Origin: Cacconaster sp045617505
GTDB lineage: Bacteria > Bacteroidota > Bacteroidia > Bacteroidales > UBA932
DNA length: 42,140 nt
NCBI GenBank assembly: GCA_045617505.1
Contig: JAZLIS010000059.1
Coordinates: 1-42,140 of the forward strand
Direction: 5' to 3'
This document shows, in pieces, positions 8,636 through 17,057 of the stretch. The first letter of the stretch is position 1. Every line of letters starts with the position of its first letter. The translations under genes were made by a program, and so were the position numbers. The notes under the pieces were generated by a model that saw nothing but the letters and a program-made list of their open reading frames with translations, had not been told where the DNA came from and did not search any database.

Positions 8636-10054
8636 ATGACATACATTAATAAAGATTTTTTGCTTGGCAGTGACACGGCGCGCGACCTCTATCACAGCAG
8701 CGCCGAAGGCCTCCCTATAATCGATTACCATTGCCACCTTTCTCCTGCCCAAATTGCGGAGAACATACAGTTCAAGGATATTACCCAACTGTGGCTGGTA
8801 GATGGCCACGCCGGGGACCACTACAAATGGCGCGCGATGAGGGGCAACGGAGTTCCTGAAGAGTATATCACCGGAAACCGCACCTCCTGGGAGAAATTCG
8901 AAAAATGGGCTCAGACCGTGCAATATGCGATGCGCAATCCCCTCTATCATTGGAGCCATCTGGAATTGAGCCGTGTGTTCGGCATCGACAAGGTCCTCAA
9001 TCCTCAGACCGCCCGCGAGATTTTCGAGGAGTGCAACGCGATGCTTGCCACCCCCGCCTTCCGCGGACAGGAACTGATATGCAAGTTCAACGTGGAGACC
9101 GTCTGCACCACAGACGACCCTGTGGATGACCTTCGCTATCACGCTCAGATTGCCGCCCATCCTTTCGGAGTGAAAGTCCTTCCGGCCTGGAGGCCCGACA
9201 AACTGAACGCCATCGAAAACGTGGAGAGTTTCAAGGCGTATGTTGACAAACTTTCCGAAGTGTCGGGTCTCTCCATATCGAATTACGACCAGCTGCTTCA
9301 GGCGCTGCAAGTCCGACACGACTTCTTTGCATTGATGGGCTGCAAGCTGTCAGACCACGGCCTTGACACCTTCTTCGCCGAGGACTACACCGTTTCGGAG
9401 GTTGACTCCATCTTCAAGGCGGCCCTGTCCGGCAGACGTCCGGACAAGGCACAGGCCGACAAGTTCCGCAGCGCACTCCTCGTTGACCTTGCGGTGATGG
9501 ATGCAAAAGCCGGGTGGACGCAGCAGTTCCATATCGGCCCCCTTCGCAACAACAATTCGAAGATGTTCGCCTCAATCGGTCCGGATACCGGGTTCGACGC
9601 TATCGGGGACTGGCCCTGTGCGCAGGCGGGGCACCGCTTCTTCGACCGTCTGGCGAGCTGCGATGCACTTGCAAAGACAATCCTTTACAACCTCAATCCG
9701 AAGGATACGGAAGTCCTTGCGGTTATGGCATATACGTTCAATGACGGGACTGTTCCCGGCAAGATGCAGCTCGGCAGCGGATGGTGGTTCCTCGATCAGG
9801 AGGACGGAATGCGCAAGCAGCTGAACGCACTGAGCGCGCTCGGGCTTCTGAGCCGCTTCGTGGGGATGCTGACAGATTCCCGCAGTTTCATAAGTTATCC
9901 CAGACACGAATATTTCCGCAGGATTCTCTGCAATCTGATTGGGGAAGATGTGGAGAGAGGTGCACTTCCAGCTTCTGAACTGCCGTTCCTCCACAAAATG
10001 GTGAAGAATATCTCATATTTCAATGCAAAAAACTACTTCCGTTTCGGGGAGTGA
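8636..10054 (+). CDS. uxaC: Uronate isomerase (glucuronate/galacturonate isomerase)
   Basis: The ATG at 8636 gives MTYINKDFLLG and 472 residues, the usual UxaC length (about 470). The frame stays open far upstream inside the SDR gene, so the longer reading is an artefact. The amidohydrolase-type HxH metal motif is at His32/His34 (IIDYHCHL). WRAMRGNGVPEEYITG and the C-terminal GMLTDSRSFISYPRHEYFRR are family hallmarks. UxaC interconverts D-glucuronate with D-fructuronate and D-galacturonate with D-tagaturonate. With the neighbouring SDR and UxuA it completes the saturated glucuronate branch to KDG. No tagaturonate reductase (UxaB) or altronate dehydratase (UxaA) is present here, so glucuronate is the likelier substrate. 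Confidence 0.96.
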   Translation: MTYINKDFLLGSDTARDLYHSSAEGLPIIDYHCHLSPAQIAENIQFKDITQLWLVDGHAGDHYKWRAMRGNGVPEEYITGNRTSWEKFEKWAQTVQYAMRNPLYHWSHLELSRVFGIDKVLNPQTAREIFEECNAMLATPAFRGQELICKFNVETVCTTDDPVDDLRYHAQIAAHPFGVKVLPAWRPDKLNAIENVESFKAYVDKLSEVSGLSISNYDQLLQALQVRHDFFALMGCKLSDHGLDTFFAEDYTVSEVDSIFKAALSGRRPDKAQADKFRSALLVDLAVMDAKAGWTQQFHIGPLRNNNSKMFASIGPDTGFDAIGDWPCAQAGHRFFDRLASCDALAKTILYNLNPKDTEVLAVMAYTFNDGTVPGKMQLGSGWWFLDQEDGMRKQLNALSALGLLSRFVGMLTDSRSFISYPRHEYFRRILCNLIGEDVERGALPASELPFLHKMVKNISYFNAKNYFRFGE

Positions 10055-10067
10055 CAATGATAAAATT

Positions 10068-11207
10068 ATGAAAAAAATACTTATTGCATTTGCCGTCGTT
10101 GCAACACTCAGCTCCTGCACAAAGCAGGAAACTATGTCCCAGATTGCGGAGAGAGTATATTCTCTTGCCGCTGTCCAGCTCAAGACAATGGCTCCGGAGC
10201 TTGCTCCGGGAGTTACTCCCGTTCACGTGGAGAACGGGGAATTCATCAAATCCGACGCGGGCAGTTGGGTGAGCGGATTCTACCCCGGTTCACTCTGGCT
10301 TGCATACGAATATACGAAGGACGAAGAACTGAAGACTCTGGCCGACAGGTTCACTATGGACCTTGACAGCTTGGTGAATTTCGAACCCGACCACGATCAT
10401 GGTTTCCGCGTCAATTGCAGTTACGGCAATGCCTATAGAATTACGGGTGACAGGAAATATCTTCCGATGCTCAAATGGGCGGCGCAGATTCTTGCGGGAC
10501 GCTTCAATCCTATTGTGGGCTGTACCCGCAGCTGGAACCACGGCAAATGGGAGTACCCCGTAATCATTGACAATATGATGAATCTGGAACTCCTCTACAA
10601 TGCCACCGGTCTCTTTGAAGATGTCAACTATGACGAAATATGCGATATCCACGCGCAGACCACAATGAGAAATCATTTCCGTGAGGATTACTCGACCTGG
10701 CATTTGGTCAACTACTCCACCAAGGACGGCAGTGTCCTCGGGAAGCAGACCGTTCAGGGCTATTCCGATGACTCTATGTGGGCCCGCGGAGAAGCCTGGG
10801 CTCTCTATGGTTACACGATGATGTTCCGTGAGACCGGAAATGAGATTTATCTCCGTCAGGCCTGCAATATTGCTGACCTTTTGCTCGATCGGCTTCCCGC
10901 AGACGGTGTTCCGTACTGGGATTTCGACAGCAAGGATATCCCCAATATCGAAAGGGATGCTTCCGCCGGCTGCATAATGGCTTCGGCGTTCCTTGAACTT
11001 GCTGGATTTTCCGGAAACGGTGCCTACAGGGAGATGGCTGAAAAGCAGATCCGCACTCTTGCTTCCCCTGAGTACCTTGCGCAGCCCGGTGAGCAGTTCG
11101 GCTTCATCCTCAAGCACAGTGTGGGCAATTATCCCGGAGGGGACCAGATTGACGTTCCTCTCACATACGCTGATTACTATTTCCTGGAGGCTCTTTCAAG
11201 ATTGTAG
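10068..11207 (+). CDS. GH88 unsaturated glucuronyl hydrolase lipoprotein
   Basis: The ATG at 10068 gives a lipoprotein signal with Cys17 (ATLSSC) and a 379-residue protein. GH88 enzymes use an (alpha/alpha)6 barrel to hydrate the C4-C5 double bond at the non-reducing end of lyase products, releasing unsaturated uronic acid. The two acidic positions fit the family: the DHDHGF region (Asp108/Asp110) and Asp168 in PVIIDNMMNLELL, with QGYSDDSMWARGEAWALYGY downstream. It is probably periplasmic. Its product collapses to 5-keto-4-deoxyuronate, the substrate of kduI just downstream on the other strand. Its presence implies that a polysaccharide lyase acts upstream; none is in this window. Confidence 0.93.
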   Translation: MKKILIAFAVVATLSSCTKQETMSQIAERVYSLAAVQLKTMAPELAPGVTPVHVENGEFIKSDAGSWVSGFYPGSLWLAYEYTKDEELKTLADRFTMDLDSLVNFEPDHDHGFRVNCSYGNAYRITGDRKYLPMLKWAAQILAGRFNPIVGCTRSWNHGKWEYPVIIDNMMNLELLYNATGLFEDVNYDEICDIHAQTTMRNHFREDYSTWHLVNYSTKDGSVLGKQTVQGYSDDSMWARGEAWALYGYTMMFRETGNEIYLRQACNIADLLLDRLPADGVPYWDFDSKDIPNIERDASAGCIMASAFLELAGFSGNGAYREMAEKQIRTLASPEYLAQPGEQFGFILKHSVGNYPGGDQIDVPLTYADYYFLEALSRL

Positions 11208-11213
11208 GGGATT

Positions 11214-12071
11214 ATGAAAGTTTCATCTCTTTTTGCAGGGGCGATGGCGCTCCTGACCCTGTGCGGCTGCAGCGGTGAGACCGCCTCAGTAATGGCCAGA
11301 CACGTGCCCGAGCGGGCTGATGATTTCGTGTTCGAGAATGACCTGATATGCGGCCGATTCTACGGGCAGGCTCTGGAAGGGGAAACCATATCCCCGGGGG
11401 TTGATGTCTGGGTGAAAATTCCCGGAGCTCTGGTGGCTGACCGCAGATACAGGGATGACCTTGAAAACGGAAAATCATATCATATAAACTGGGGAGACGG
11501 CAAGGACTGTTACAAAGTCGGCCGAAGTCTTGGCGCCGGGGCATCGGCTCCCATAGTTGATGGTGTCCTGTATCTTCCTGCGACCAACTACCGTTCATAT
11601 TCGATAGACAGCTGTACTGCCGACTGCGTTGTCTTCACTCTCCACTATCCGCAGTGGGATGTGGCCGGAGTCGGGGTGACCCTGGATAAAACTGTCACGG
11701 TCAAGGCAGGGTCCTATTTCTGCTCAGTAAGGGACGTTTACAATTTCTCCTCCCCGGATGCCGAGATAGATATCGCCTGCGGAGTTTTTCGTCATATCGA
11801 TGACAATCGCATAGAGGAAGAGTTGCTTGCAGACGGCTGCTATGCCATCTGGGAACACGCTTCAGACCAGAGCGTGGAACCTGAAGACGGAATGCTCGGG
11901 GTGGGTGTCAGAATGAAAGGCGCGCGGTGGTCCGGATATACCGCCGACAAGACCCACGGAGTCTGTGTGAAGAGGGTCAAATCCGGAGAACCGGTATGCT
12001 ACGAATTCGCCTCCTGCTGGAGCAAGGCCGACATCACCACCTCTGAGGAGTGGTTCGCGCTGTTCCGGTAG
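11214..12071 (+). CDS. DUF4861 family lipoprotein
   Basis: The 285-residue protein has a lipoprotein signal (LCGC, Cys19) and a beta-rich body. It carries the DUF4861 opening HVPERADDFVFENDLICGR, a middle region around LGAGASAPIVDG and the ending EEWFALFR. The family is found in Bacteroidota loci for uronic-acid polysaccharides; I know of no settled enzymatic role. The gene starts 6 bp after GH88, so the two are co-transcribed and probably act in the same compartment. Possible roles are removing a substituent from unsaturated oligosaccharides or binding them. Its stop lies one base from the kduI stop on the opposite strand. Confidence 0.8.
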   Translation: MKVSSLFAGAMALLTLCGCSGETASVMARHVPERADDFVFENDLICGRFYGQALEGETISPGVDVWVKIPGALVADRRYRDDLENGKSYHINWGDGKDCYKVGRSLGAGASAPIVDGVLYLPATNYRSYSIDSCTADCVVFTLHYPQWDVAGVGVTLDKTVTVKAGSYFCSVRDVYNFSSPDAEIDIACGVFRHIDDNRIEEELLADGCYAIWEHASDQSVEPEDGMLGVGVRMKGARWSGYTADKTHGVCVKRVKSGEPVCYEFASCWSKADITTSEEWFALFR

Positions 12072-12072
12072 G

Positions 12073-12918
12073 CTATCTCAGGTCCGCCGTCGCGCACCAG
12101 TCCATATCGTTGTAGTCGTCATTTTCTCCGCACATACCCCAGATGAAGGTGTAGTTGCGGGTGGCGCAGGCTGAGTGTATGCTCCACTGGGGAGAGATTA
12201 CAGCCTGCTCGTTATGCATCCAGATATGTCTGGTCTCCTGCGGCTCGCCCATAAAGTGGCAGACAGCCGCATCCTCGGGAAGCTCAAAGTAGAAATAAAC
12301 CTCCATACGGCGGTCGTGGGTGTGCGCGGGCATTGTGTTCCAGGTGCTTCCGGGAGCCAGTTCGGTCATTCCCATCTGCAGTTGGCAGCAGGGGACAACC
12401 TCCTTGACCAGAAGTCTGTTGATTGTGCGCTCGTTGGACTCTTCGAGGCTGCCAAGGTGCATTACCACAGCATCCTTCCTGCTGACCTTCTTCACTCCTG
12501 TCTCGCGGTGAGCCGTGGCGGAGCAGAAGTAGAAGTGTGCGGGCTTATCGGGGCTGTCGCTGCTGAAGGTGACGTGGCGGTCTCCTTTACCGACATAGAG
12601 GGCTTCCTTGTATTCAAGATGGTATGTTTCGCCTCCGACTTTGACGCTTCCGGTACCTCCGACGTTTATGATACCCAGTTCGCGGCGCTGCGTGAACCAG
12701 TCTGCGCGGAGAATTTCAGGGGCGGAGAGAAGGAGTTCTTCCTTTACCGGGACAGCTCCTCCGGCTATGATGCGGTCGAACATCGAATAGACCATATTGA
12801 TTTCGTCGGGAACCATAACGTTTTCCACAAGATATTCCTTGCGGATGCGTTCCGTATCGTAATGTTTCGCGTCAACGTTGCTGGACGCCTGTCTTACTGT
12901 ACAGTTAATCTTTGTCAT
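12073..12918 (-). CDS. kduI: 5-dehydro-4-deoxy-D-glucuronate isomerase
   Basis: The 281-residue protein matches KduI end to end. The cupin metal ligands are visible as His199, His201, Glu206 (AHTHDRRMEVYFYF) and His248 (SPQWSIHSACA), which agree in spacing with the E. coli enzyme (196, 198, 203, 245). It isomerises 5-keto-4-deoxyuronate, formed from GH88 or lyase products, to 3-deoxy-D-glycero-2,5-hexodiulosonate in the cytoplasm. It lies 3 bp after kduD on the minus strand, so the two form a two-gene operon whose enzymes act in sequence. Its stop nearly touches the DUF4861 stop, leaving no room for separate terminators. Confidence 0.97.
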   Translation of the reverse strand: MTKINCTVRQASSNVDAKHYDTERIRKEYLVENVMVPDEINMVYSMFDRIIAGGAVPVKEELLLSAPEILRADWFTQRRELGIINVGGTGSVKVGGETYHLEYKEALYVGKGDRHVTFSSDSPDKPAHFYFCSATAHRETGVKKVSRKDAVVMHLGSLEESNERTINRLLVKEVVPCCQLQMGMTELAPGSTWNTMPAHTHDRRMEVYFYFELPEDAAVCHFMGEPQETRHIWMHNEQAVISPQWSIHSACATRNYTFIWGMCGENDDYNDMDWCATADLR

Positions 12919-12921
12919 ATT

Positions 12922-13722
12922 TTATTTGGGTTGTTTTCCTATGTAGGCGAGGATACCGCCATCAACGTAGAGGATGTGTCCGTTGACTGCATCGGAGGCG
13001 TGTGAGGCCAGGAATACTGCCGGGCCTCCGAGTTCATCGGGTTCGAGCCAGCGTCCTGCGGGGGTTTTGGCGCAGATGAAACTGTCGAACGGGTGGCGGC
13101 TGCCGTCGGCCTGAGGTTCGCGCAGCGGTGCTGTCTGCGGCGTTGCGATATATCCGGGGCCGATTGCGTTGCACTGTATGTTGTACTCTCCGTATTCAGA
13201 GCAGATGTTGCGGGTGAGCATTTTCAGCCCGCCTTTTGCCGCAGCGTATGCGGAGACTGTCTCTCGGCCGAGTTCTGACATCATTGAGCAGATGTTGATG
13301 ATTTTACCTTCCTGCCGCTCCATCATCTGGGGCAGCACGGCCTTCGCGCAGATGAAAGGACCTACAAGGTCTATGTCGATTACCTGCTGGAATTCGTTGC
13401 GCGACATCTCGTGCATCGGTATGCGCTTGATGATTCCGGCATTGTTCACAAGTATGTCGATGTGTCCGAATACGGCAGTCGCGTCGGCAACCATCCTGTG
13501 CACGTCATCCTCGTTTGTCACGTCGCACAGATATCCCCGCGCATTGATACCGTCCCTGCGGTAATCCTCGAGGGCCTTGTCTATGTTGTTCTGTGTCCGG
13601 GCGTTGAAGATAATGGCCTCGGCTCCCGCCCCTGCAAGGGCTTTCGCAATGGCATAACCGATTCCGTAGCAGCCTCCGGTGACCAGGGCTACCTTACCTT
13701 CCAGTGAAAATGGATTGCTCAT
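12922..13722 (-). CDS. kduD: 2-dehydro-3-deoxy-D-gluconate 5-dehydrogenase (KduD-type SDR)
   Basis: The 266-residue SDR has the cofactor motif TGGCYGIG (15-22), NNAG (93-96) and the active-site pair Tyr159/Lys163 in SAYAAAK. KduD reduces 3-deoxy-D-glycero-2,5-hexodiulosonate to KDG with NAD(P)H, directly after KduI. Pairing with kduI, the length and the C-terminal ILYVDGGILAYIG support the call over a generic SDR. It is transcribed from a divergent promoter region shared with kdgK (13723-13832), so unsaturated-uronate processing and KDG catabolism are probably switched together. Confidence 0.93.
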   Translation of the reverse strand: MSNPFSLEGKVALVTGGCYGIGYAIAKALAGAGAEAIIFNARTQNNIDKALEDYRRDGINARGYLCDVTNEDDVHRMVADATAVFGHIDILVNNAGIIKRIPMHEMSRNEFQQVIDIDLVGPFICAKAVLPQMMERQEGKIINICSMMSELGRETVSAYAAAKGGLKMLTRNICSEYGEYNIQCNAIGPGYIATPQTAPLREPQADGSRHPFDSFICAKTPAGRWLEPDELGGPAVFLASHASDAVNGHILYVDGGILAYIGKQPK

Positions 13723-13748
13723 CTTGAAATGAATTTTGTTTGATGCCG

Positions 13749-13756
13749 CAAATATA
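13749..13756 (-). promoter_or_regulatory. -7 promoter box for kduD-kduI
   Basis: Read on the minus strand the bases are TATATTTG, a full match to TAnnTTTG, about 26 bp before the kduD start codon at 13722. No clear TTTG -33 box is found at 19-21 bp, so the promoter may depend on an activator. Confidence 0.5.
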
Positions 13757-13762
13757 CGAATG

Positions 13763-13772
13763 TTTGGCCAAA
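13763..13772. promoter_or_regulatory. Palindrome between divergent kduD and kdgK promoters (candidate operator)
   Basis: TTTGGCCAAA is a perfect 10-bp palindrome. It lies 6 bp from the kduD -7 box and 11 bp from the kdgK -33 box, so a bound protein could control both promoters. No regulator gene lies next to it, and function is inferred from position and symmetry only. Confidence 0.4.
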
Positions 13773-13783
13773 GCCGGAATAGT

Positions 13784-13814
13784 TTTGTAATCTGTGCAGG
13801 AAAGATTAACTTTG
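13784..13814 (+). promoter_or_regulatory. Bacteroidota promoter for kdgK-eda-exuT
   Basis: TTTG at 13784-13787 and TAACTTTG at 13807-13814 match the -33 and -7 consensus with exactly 19 bp between them. The kdgK ATG at 13833 follows 18 bp later. This is the best promoter match in the window. Confidence 0.75.
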
Positions 13815-13832
13815 TCAGTCAAGTTTATCCTT

Positions 13833-14855
13833 ATGGCAAGAATTGTTACAATGGGGGAGATAATGCTCCGCCTCAGTCCGCAGAGTTGCGGCAGGTTCAT
13901 ACAGTCCGACGTTTTCAGGGTTATTCCCGGCGGTGGTGAGGCCAACGTAGCTGTCGGTCTTGCAGGTTTCGGGCACTCTGCCGGTTATGTTACAAAACTT
14001 CCTGACCATGAGATCGGGCAGATTGCCGTAAATGCCTTGCGGGGTTTCGGTGTCGATACGAGTTTTATCTGCAGGGGCGGGGAGAGAATAGGTCTCTATT
14101 ATGCTGAGACCGGCGCTTCGATGCGTCCCTCTAAAGTGATATATGACAGGGCACACTCGGCAATTGCCGAGGCGGTTCCGGAGGATTTTGATTTCGATGC
14201 GATTATGGAGGGTGCTGACTGGTTTCACTGGTCAGGTATCACCCCCGCTCTCTCCGACAGGGCCGCACATCTTGTGGCTCTTGCCTGTCAGGCCGCGAAA
14301 AGGAAGGGCGTGACGGTTTCGGTTGATTTGAACTTCAGGAAGAAATTATGGAGCAGTAAGAAAGCCATCTCAGTGATGCGCCCCTTTATGGAATATGTCG
14401 ATGTGTGCATCGGCAATGAGGAGGATGCCCGGCTTTGCCTCGGCTACGCTCCTGATGCCGATGTGGAGGGCGGGCATACGGATGCTGCCGGATATGAGGG
14501 GATTTTCCGCAGGATGAGGGATGATTTCGGATTCAAATATGTGGCATCCACTCTCCGTGAGTCGGTTTCCGCTTCCTGCAATGGCTGGAAGGCGATGATT
14601 TATGACGGCAGGGAATTTTATCAGAGCAAGCGTTATGAGATTAATCCGATAGTTGACCGTGTAGGAGGAGGGGATGCCTTTTCCGCCGGCCTGATACACG
14701 GACTTCTCAAATACGGGGAAAAGAAGCAGGCATTGGAGTTTGCAGTCGCGGCTTCGGCTCTTAAACAGACAATTGAAGGCGATTTCAATCTTGTAAGCGA
14801 GGGGGAGGTCCTCTCTCTTATGGGAGGAAATTCCAACGGACGAATACAGAGATAG
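13833..14855 (+). CDS. kdgK: 2-keto-3-deoxygluconate kinase (PfkB family)
   Basis: The start at 13833 (MARIVTMGEIMLRLSP) gives 340 residues. An in-frame ATG further up at 13794 would begin inside the promoter and is rejected. PfkB hallmarks are the substrate-side IPGGGEANVAVGLA (31-44) and the catalytic anion hole VGGGDAFSAG, with Asp281 as the base. KdgK phosphorylates KDG to KDPG with ATP in the cytoplasm. A related sugar kinase is possible in principle, but it is followed 2 bp later by the KDPG aldolase gene, and the locus makes KDG by two routes, so the assignment is firm. Confidence 0.93.
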   Translation: MARIVTMGEIMLRLSPQSCGRFIQSDVFRVIPGGGEANVAVGLAGFGHSAGYVTKLPDHEIGQIAVNALRGFGVDTSFICRGGERIGLYYAETGASMRPSKVIYDRAHSAIAEAVPEDFDFDAIMEGADWFHWSGITPALSDRAAHLVALACQAAKRKGVTVSVDLNFRKKLWSSKKAISVMRPFMEYVDVCIGNEEDARLCLGYAPDADVEGGHTDAAGYEGIFRRMRDDFGFKYVASTLRESVSASCNGWKAMIYDGREFYQSKRYEINPIVDRVGGGDAFSAGLIHGLLKYGEKKQALEFAVAASALKQTIEGDFNLVSEGEVLSLMGGNSNGRIQR

Positions 14856-14857
14856 AT

Positions 14858-15526
14858 ATGGCAAGATATGACAAACTGCAGGTCCTTGAGACCATAAACG
14901 GGACCGGTGTCGTGCCCGTCTTCTATAACGGGTCAGTTGAAATATCGGAGAGTGTCCTGCAAGCCTGCTATGATGGAGGCATAAGGGCGTTCGAATTCAC
15001 GAACAGGGGGGACTTCGCGCACGAGGTTTTCGGGGGACTGGTGAAGTATGCTTCAGAAAAACTTCCCGGAATGGTTCTGGGTGCGGGTTCTGTGGTGGAT
15101 TCAGGCACTGCATCCCTGTTCCTTCAGTTGGGTGCGGATTTCATTGTAGGCCCGCTCTTCAACGCTGAGGTGGCAAAGGTCTGCAACCGCCGTCAGGTGC
15201 TGTATATTCCCGGATGTGCGACTCCGACTGAGATAGGAGATGCTCAGGAATCGGGATGCGAGGTTTGCAAGGTTTTTCCCGGAGATGTTCTGGGTCCCGC
15301 TTTCGTGAAGTCGGTCAAGGCTCCTATGCCCTGGAGCAGACTTATGGTGACCGGAGGTGTCAAGCCGGATAGAGAGAATCTCGAAGCCTGGTTCAATGCC
15401 GGAGCCGATTGTGTCGGTATGGGGTCGAACCTCTTCCCGAAAGACGCCCTCAGCAAAGGCGAATGGGGGAGGATAACTTCCCTCTGCGCCGGAGTGATGG
15501 AAATTGTAAACAAATACAAACGATAA
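14858..15526 (+). CDS. eda: 2-dehydro-3-deoxyphosphogluconate (KDPG/KHG) aldolase
   Basis: The 222-residue class I aldolase has the Schiff-base Lys138 in CKVFPGD and Glu46 in AFEFTNRG, matching the spacing of E. coli Eda (Lys133, Glu45). The phosphate-binding segment VTGGVKP and GMGSNLFP follow. It cleaves KDPG to pyruvate and glyceraldehyde 3-phosphate, the last step of the uronate pathway in this locus. It is packed between kdgK (2-bp gap) and the transporter (3-bp gap). Confidence 0.96.
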   Translation: MARYDKLQVLETINGTGVVPVFYNGSVEISESVLQACYDGGIRAFEFTNRGDFAHEVFGGLVKYASEKLPGMVLGAGSVVDSGTASLFLQLGADFIVGPLFNAEVAKVCNRRQVLYIPGCATPTEIGDAQESGCEVCKVFPGDVLGPAFVKSVKAPMPWSRLMVTGGVKPDRENLEAWFNAGADCVGMGSNLFPKDALSKGEWGRITSLCAGVMEIVNKYKR

Positions 15527-15529
15527 GAT

Positions 15530-16990
15530 ATGACTACTCAGGCAAAACTTATGTCCAACTGGAGATGGTGGCTCTGCTCGCTGCTGTTTGTGGCGACCAC
15601 CGTCAATTACCTTGACCGTCAGGTACTTTCACTTACATACGAGGAATTCATCAAGCCGCAGTTCCACTGGACTGACGCCAATTACGGAACAATCACCAGT
15701 TTCTTCTCCATCTTCTATGCAATTGCCTGTCTTTTCGCAGGCAAGTTCGTCGACTGGATGGGAACGAAGAAGGGCTATCTGATTGCAATCGGGGTATGGT
15801 CGTTCGGCGCCTGCCTTCACGCTCTCTGCGGATGGGCGACCGTCCAGTTTGTGGATGGCATAAACTCTGTCGTCGCGATGAAAGCCGTCGAGAATGGTAG
15901 CAACATAGCTCTTGCGATATCAACCACGTCTGTCTATCTTTTCCTCCTCTGCCGCGGTATCCTTGCCCTCGGCGAGTCCGGGAACTTCCCGGCTGCCGTC
16001 AAGATAACGGCTGAGTATTTCCCTAAGAAGGACAGGGCTTTCGCAACTTCAATCTTCAATGCCGGAGCATCCGTAGGCGCTCTTGCGGCTCCTCTTATGA
16101 TTCCGCCCCTTGCAGTGAAACTTGGCTGGGAGATGGCTTTCATCATCATAGGTGCTCTCGGTTTTGTCTGGATGTTCTTCTGGCAGTTTATGTATGAAAA
16201 GCCGGAGAAGAGCAAGCACGTGAACGCAGCCGAACTGGAATATATCCACGAGGACGATGCCGCCGAGGCGGCTGAGAAGGCCCGGGCCGCAGCTTCCGAG
16301 GAGAAGCCGATACCGATGCTCAAGTGCTTCACCTACAGGCAGACCTGGTCGTTCATCATCGGCAAATTCTTCACCGACGGTGTATGGTGGTTTTTCCTTT
16401 TCTGGGCTCCCTCATATTTCAGCAACCAGTTCCACGCTCCTGCAACCTCTTTCCTCGGTCAGGCGCTGATTTTCACACTGTATGTGATTGTCACGGTGAT
16501 TTCAATATTCGGCGGGTATCTGCCCAGAATTTTTGTTGACAAGAAGGGGATGAACCCTTATCACGGACGTATGCTGGCGATGTTGATGTTTGCGGTCCTT
16601 CCTATCGCGTCCCTGCTTGCACAGCCTCTCGGAATGCATTTCGAGAATCCCTGGTGGGTGGCAGTCCTTATCGGAATCGCCGCCGCGGGACATCAGGCCT
16701 GGAGCGCCAATATCTTCTCCACCGTCGGCGATATGTTCCCCAAGAGCACGATTGCAACCGTCACCGGTATCGGTGCGATGGCCGGCGGAGTAGGGTCGAT
16801 GATTATTCAGAAAATTGCGGGCAACCTCTTCACGTATGCGGAGCAGGCCGGTTCGGCCTTCACCTTTATGGGTTTCGAGGGCAAGTCTGCCGGATACTAT
16901 GTGATTTTCTGCTTCTGCGGTGTGGCCTATCTGATTGCCTGGTGCATAATGAAGATTCTGGTCCCGAAGTACAAGCCTATCGTTCAGTAG
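15530..16990 (+). CDS. exuT: Hexuronate transporter, MFS anion:cation symporter family
   Basis: The 486-residue protein has about 12 hydrophobic membrane spans and the ExuT/GudP-type opening WWLCSLLFVATTVNYLDRQ, with the MFS loop GKFVDWMGTKKGY and the GESGNFPAAVKITAEYFP motif of the hexuronate subfamily. It probably takes glucuronate and related uronates across the inner membrane by proton symport. It lengthens the E. coli form (about 430-470) through a loop near residues 120-145 and a charged central cytoplasmic loop (EEDAAEAAEKARAA type, about 235-265). It closes the kdgK-eda-exuT operon and is followed by a strong hairpin terminator. Confidence 0.92.
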   Translation: MTTQAKLMSNWRWWLCSLLFVATTVNYLDRQVLSLTYEEFIKPQFHWTDANYGTITSFFSIFYAIACLFAGKFVDWMGTKKGYLIAIGVWSFGACLHALCGWATVQFVDGINSVVAMKAVENGSNIALAISTTSVYLFLLCRGILALGESGNFPAAVKITAEYFPKKDRAFATSIFNAGASVGALAAPLMIPPLAVKLGWEMAFIIIGALGFVWMFFWQFMYEKPEKSKHVNAAELEYIHEDDAAEAAEKARAAASEEKPIPMLKCFTYRQTWSFIIGKFFTDGVWWFFLFWAPSYFSNQFHAPATSFLGQALIFTLYVIVTVISIFGGYLPRIFVDKKGMNPYHGRMLAMLMFAVLPIASLLAQPLGMHFENPWWVAVLIGIAAAGHQAWSANIFSTVGDMFPKSTIATVTGIGAMAGGVGSMIIQKIAGNLFTYAEQAGSAFTFMGFEGKSAGYYVIFCFCGVAYLIAWCIMKILVPKYKPIVQ

Positions 16991-17010
16991 TAGCATCTCA
17001 GGTCTTGAGT

Positions 17011-17049
17011 TGCGCAATACGCGAGTCACTCGCGTATTGCGCAGCTTTT
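17011..17049 (+). terminator. Strong hairpin terminator after exuT; first copy of a repeated element
   Basis: A perfect 15-bp stem (TGCGCAATACGCGAG and its complement) surrounds a 3-nt loop and is followed by GCTTTT. It ends the kdgK-eda-exuT transcript. The same opening, TTGCGCAATACGC, and the same exit (GCGCA followed by CTTTTGA) recur in a diverged copy at 19357-19407. Confidence 0.8.
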
Positions 17050-17057
17050 GATGGCTG

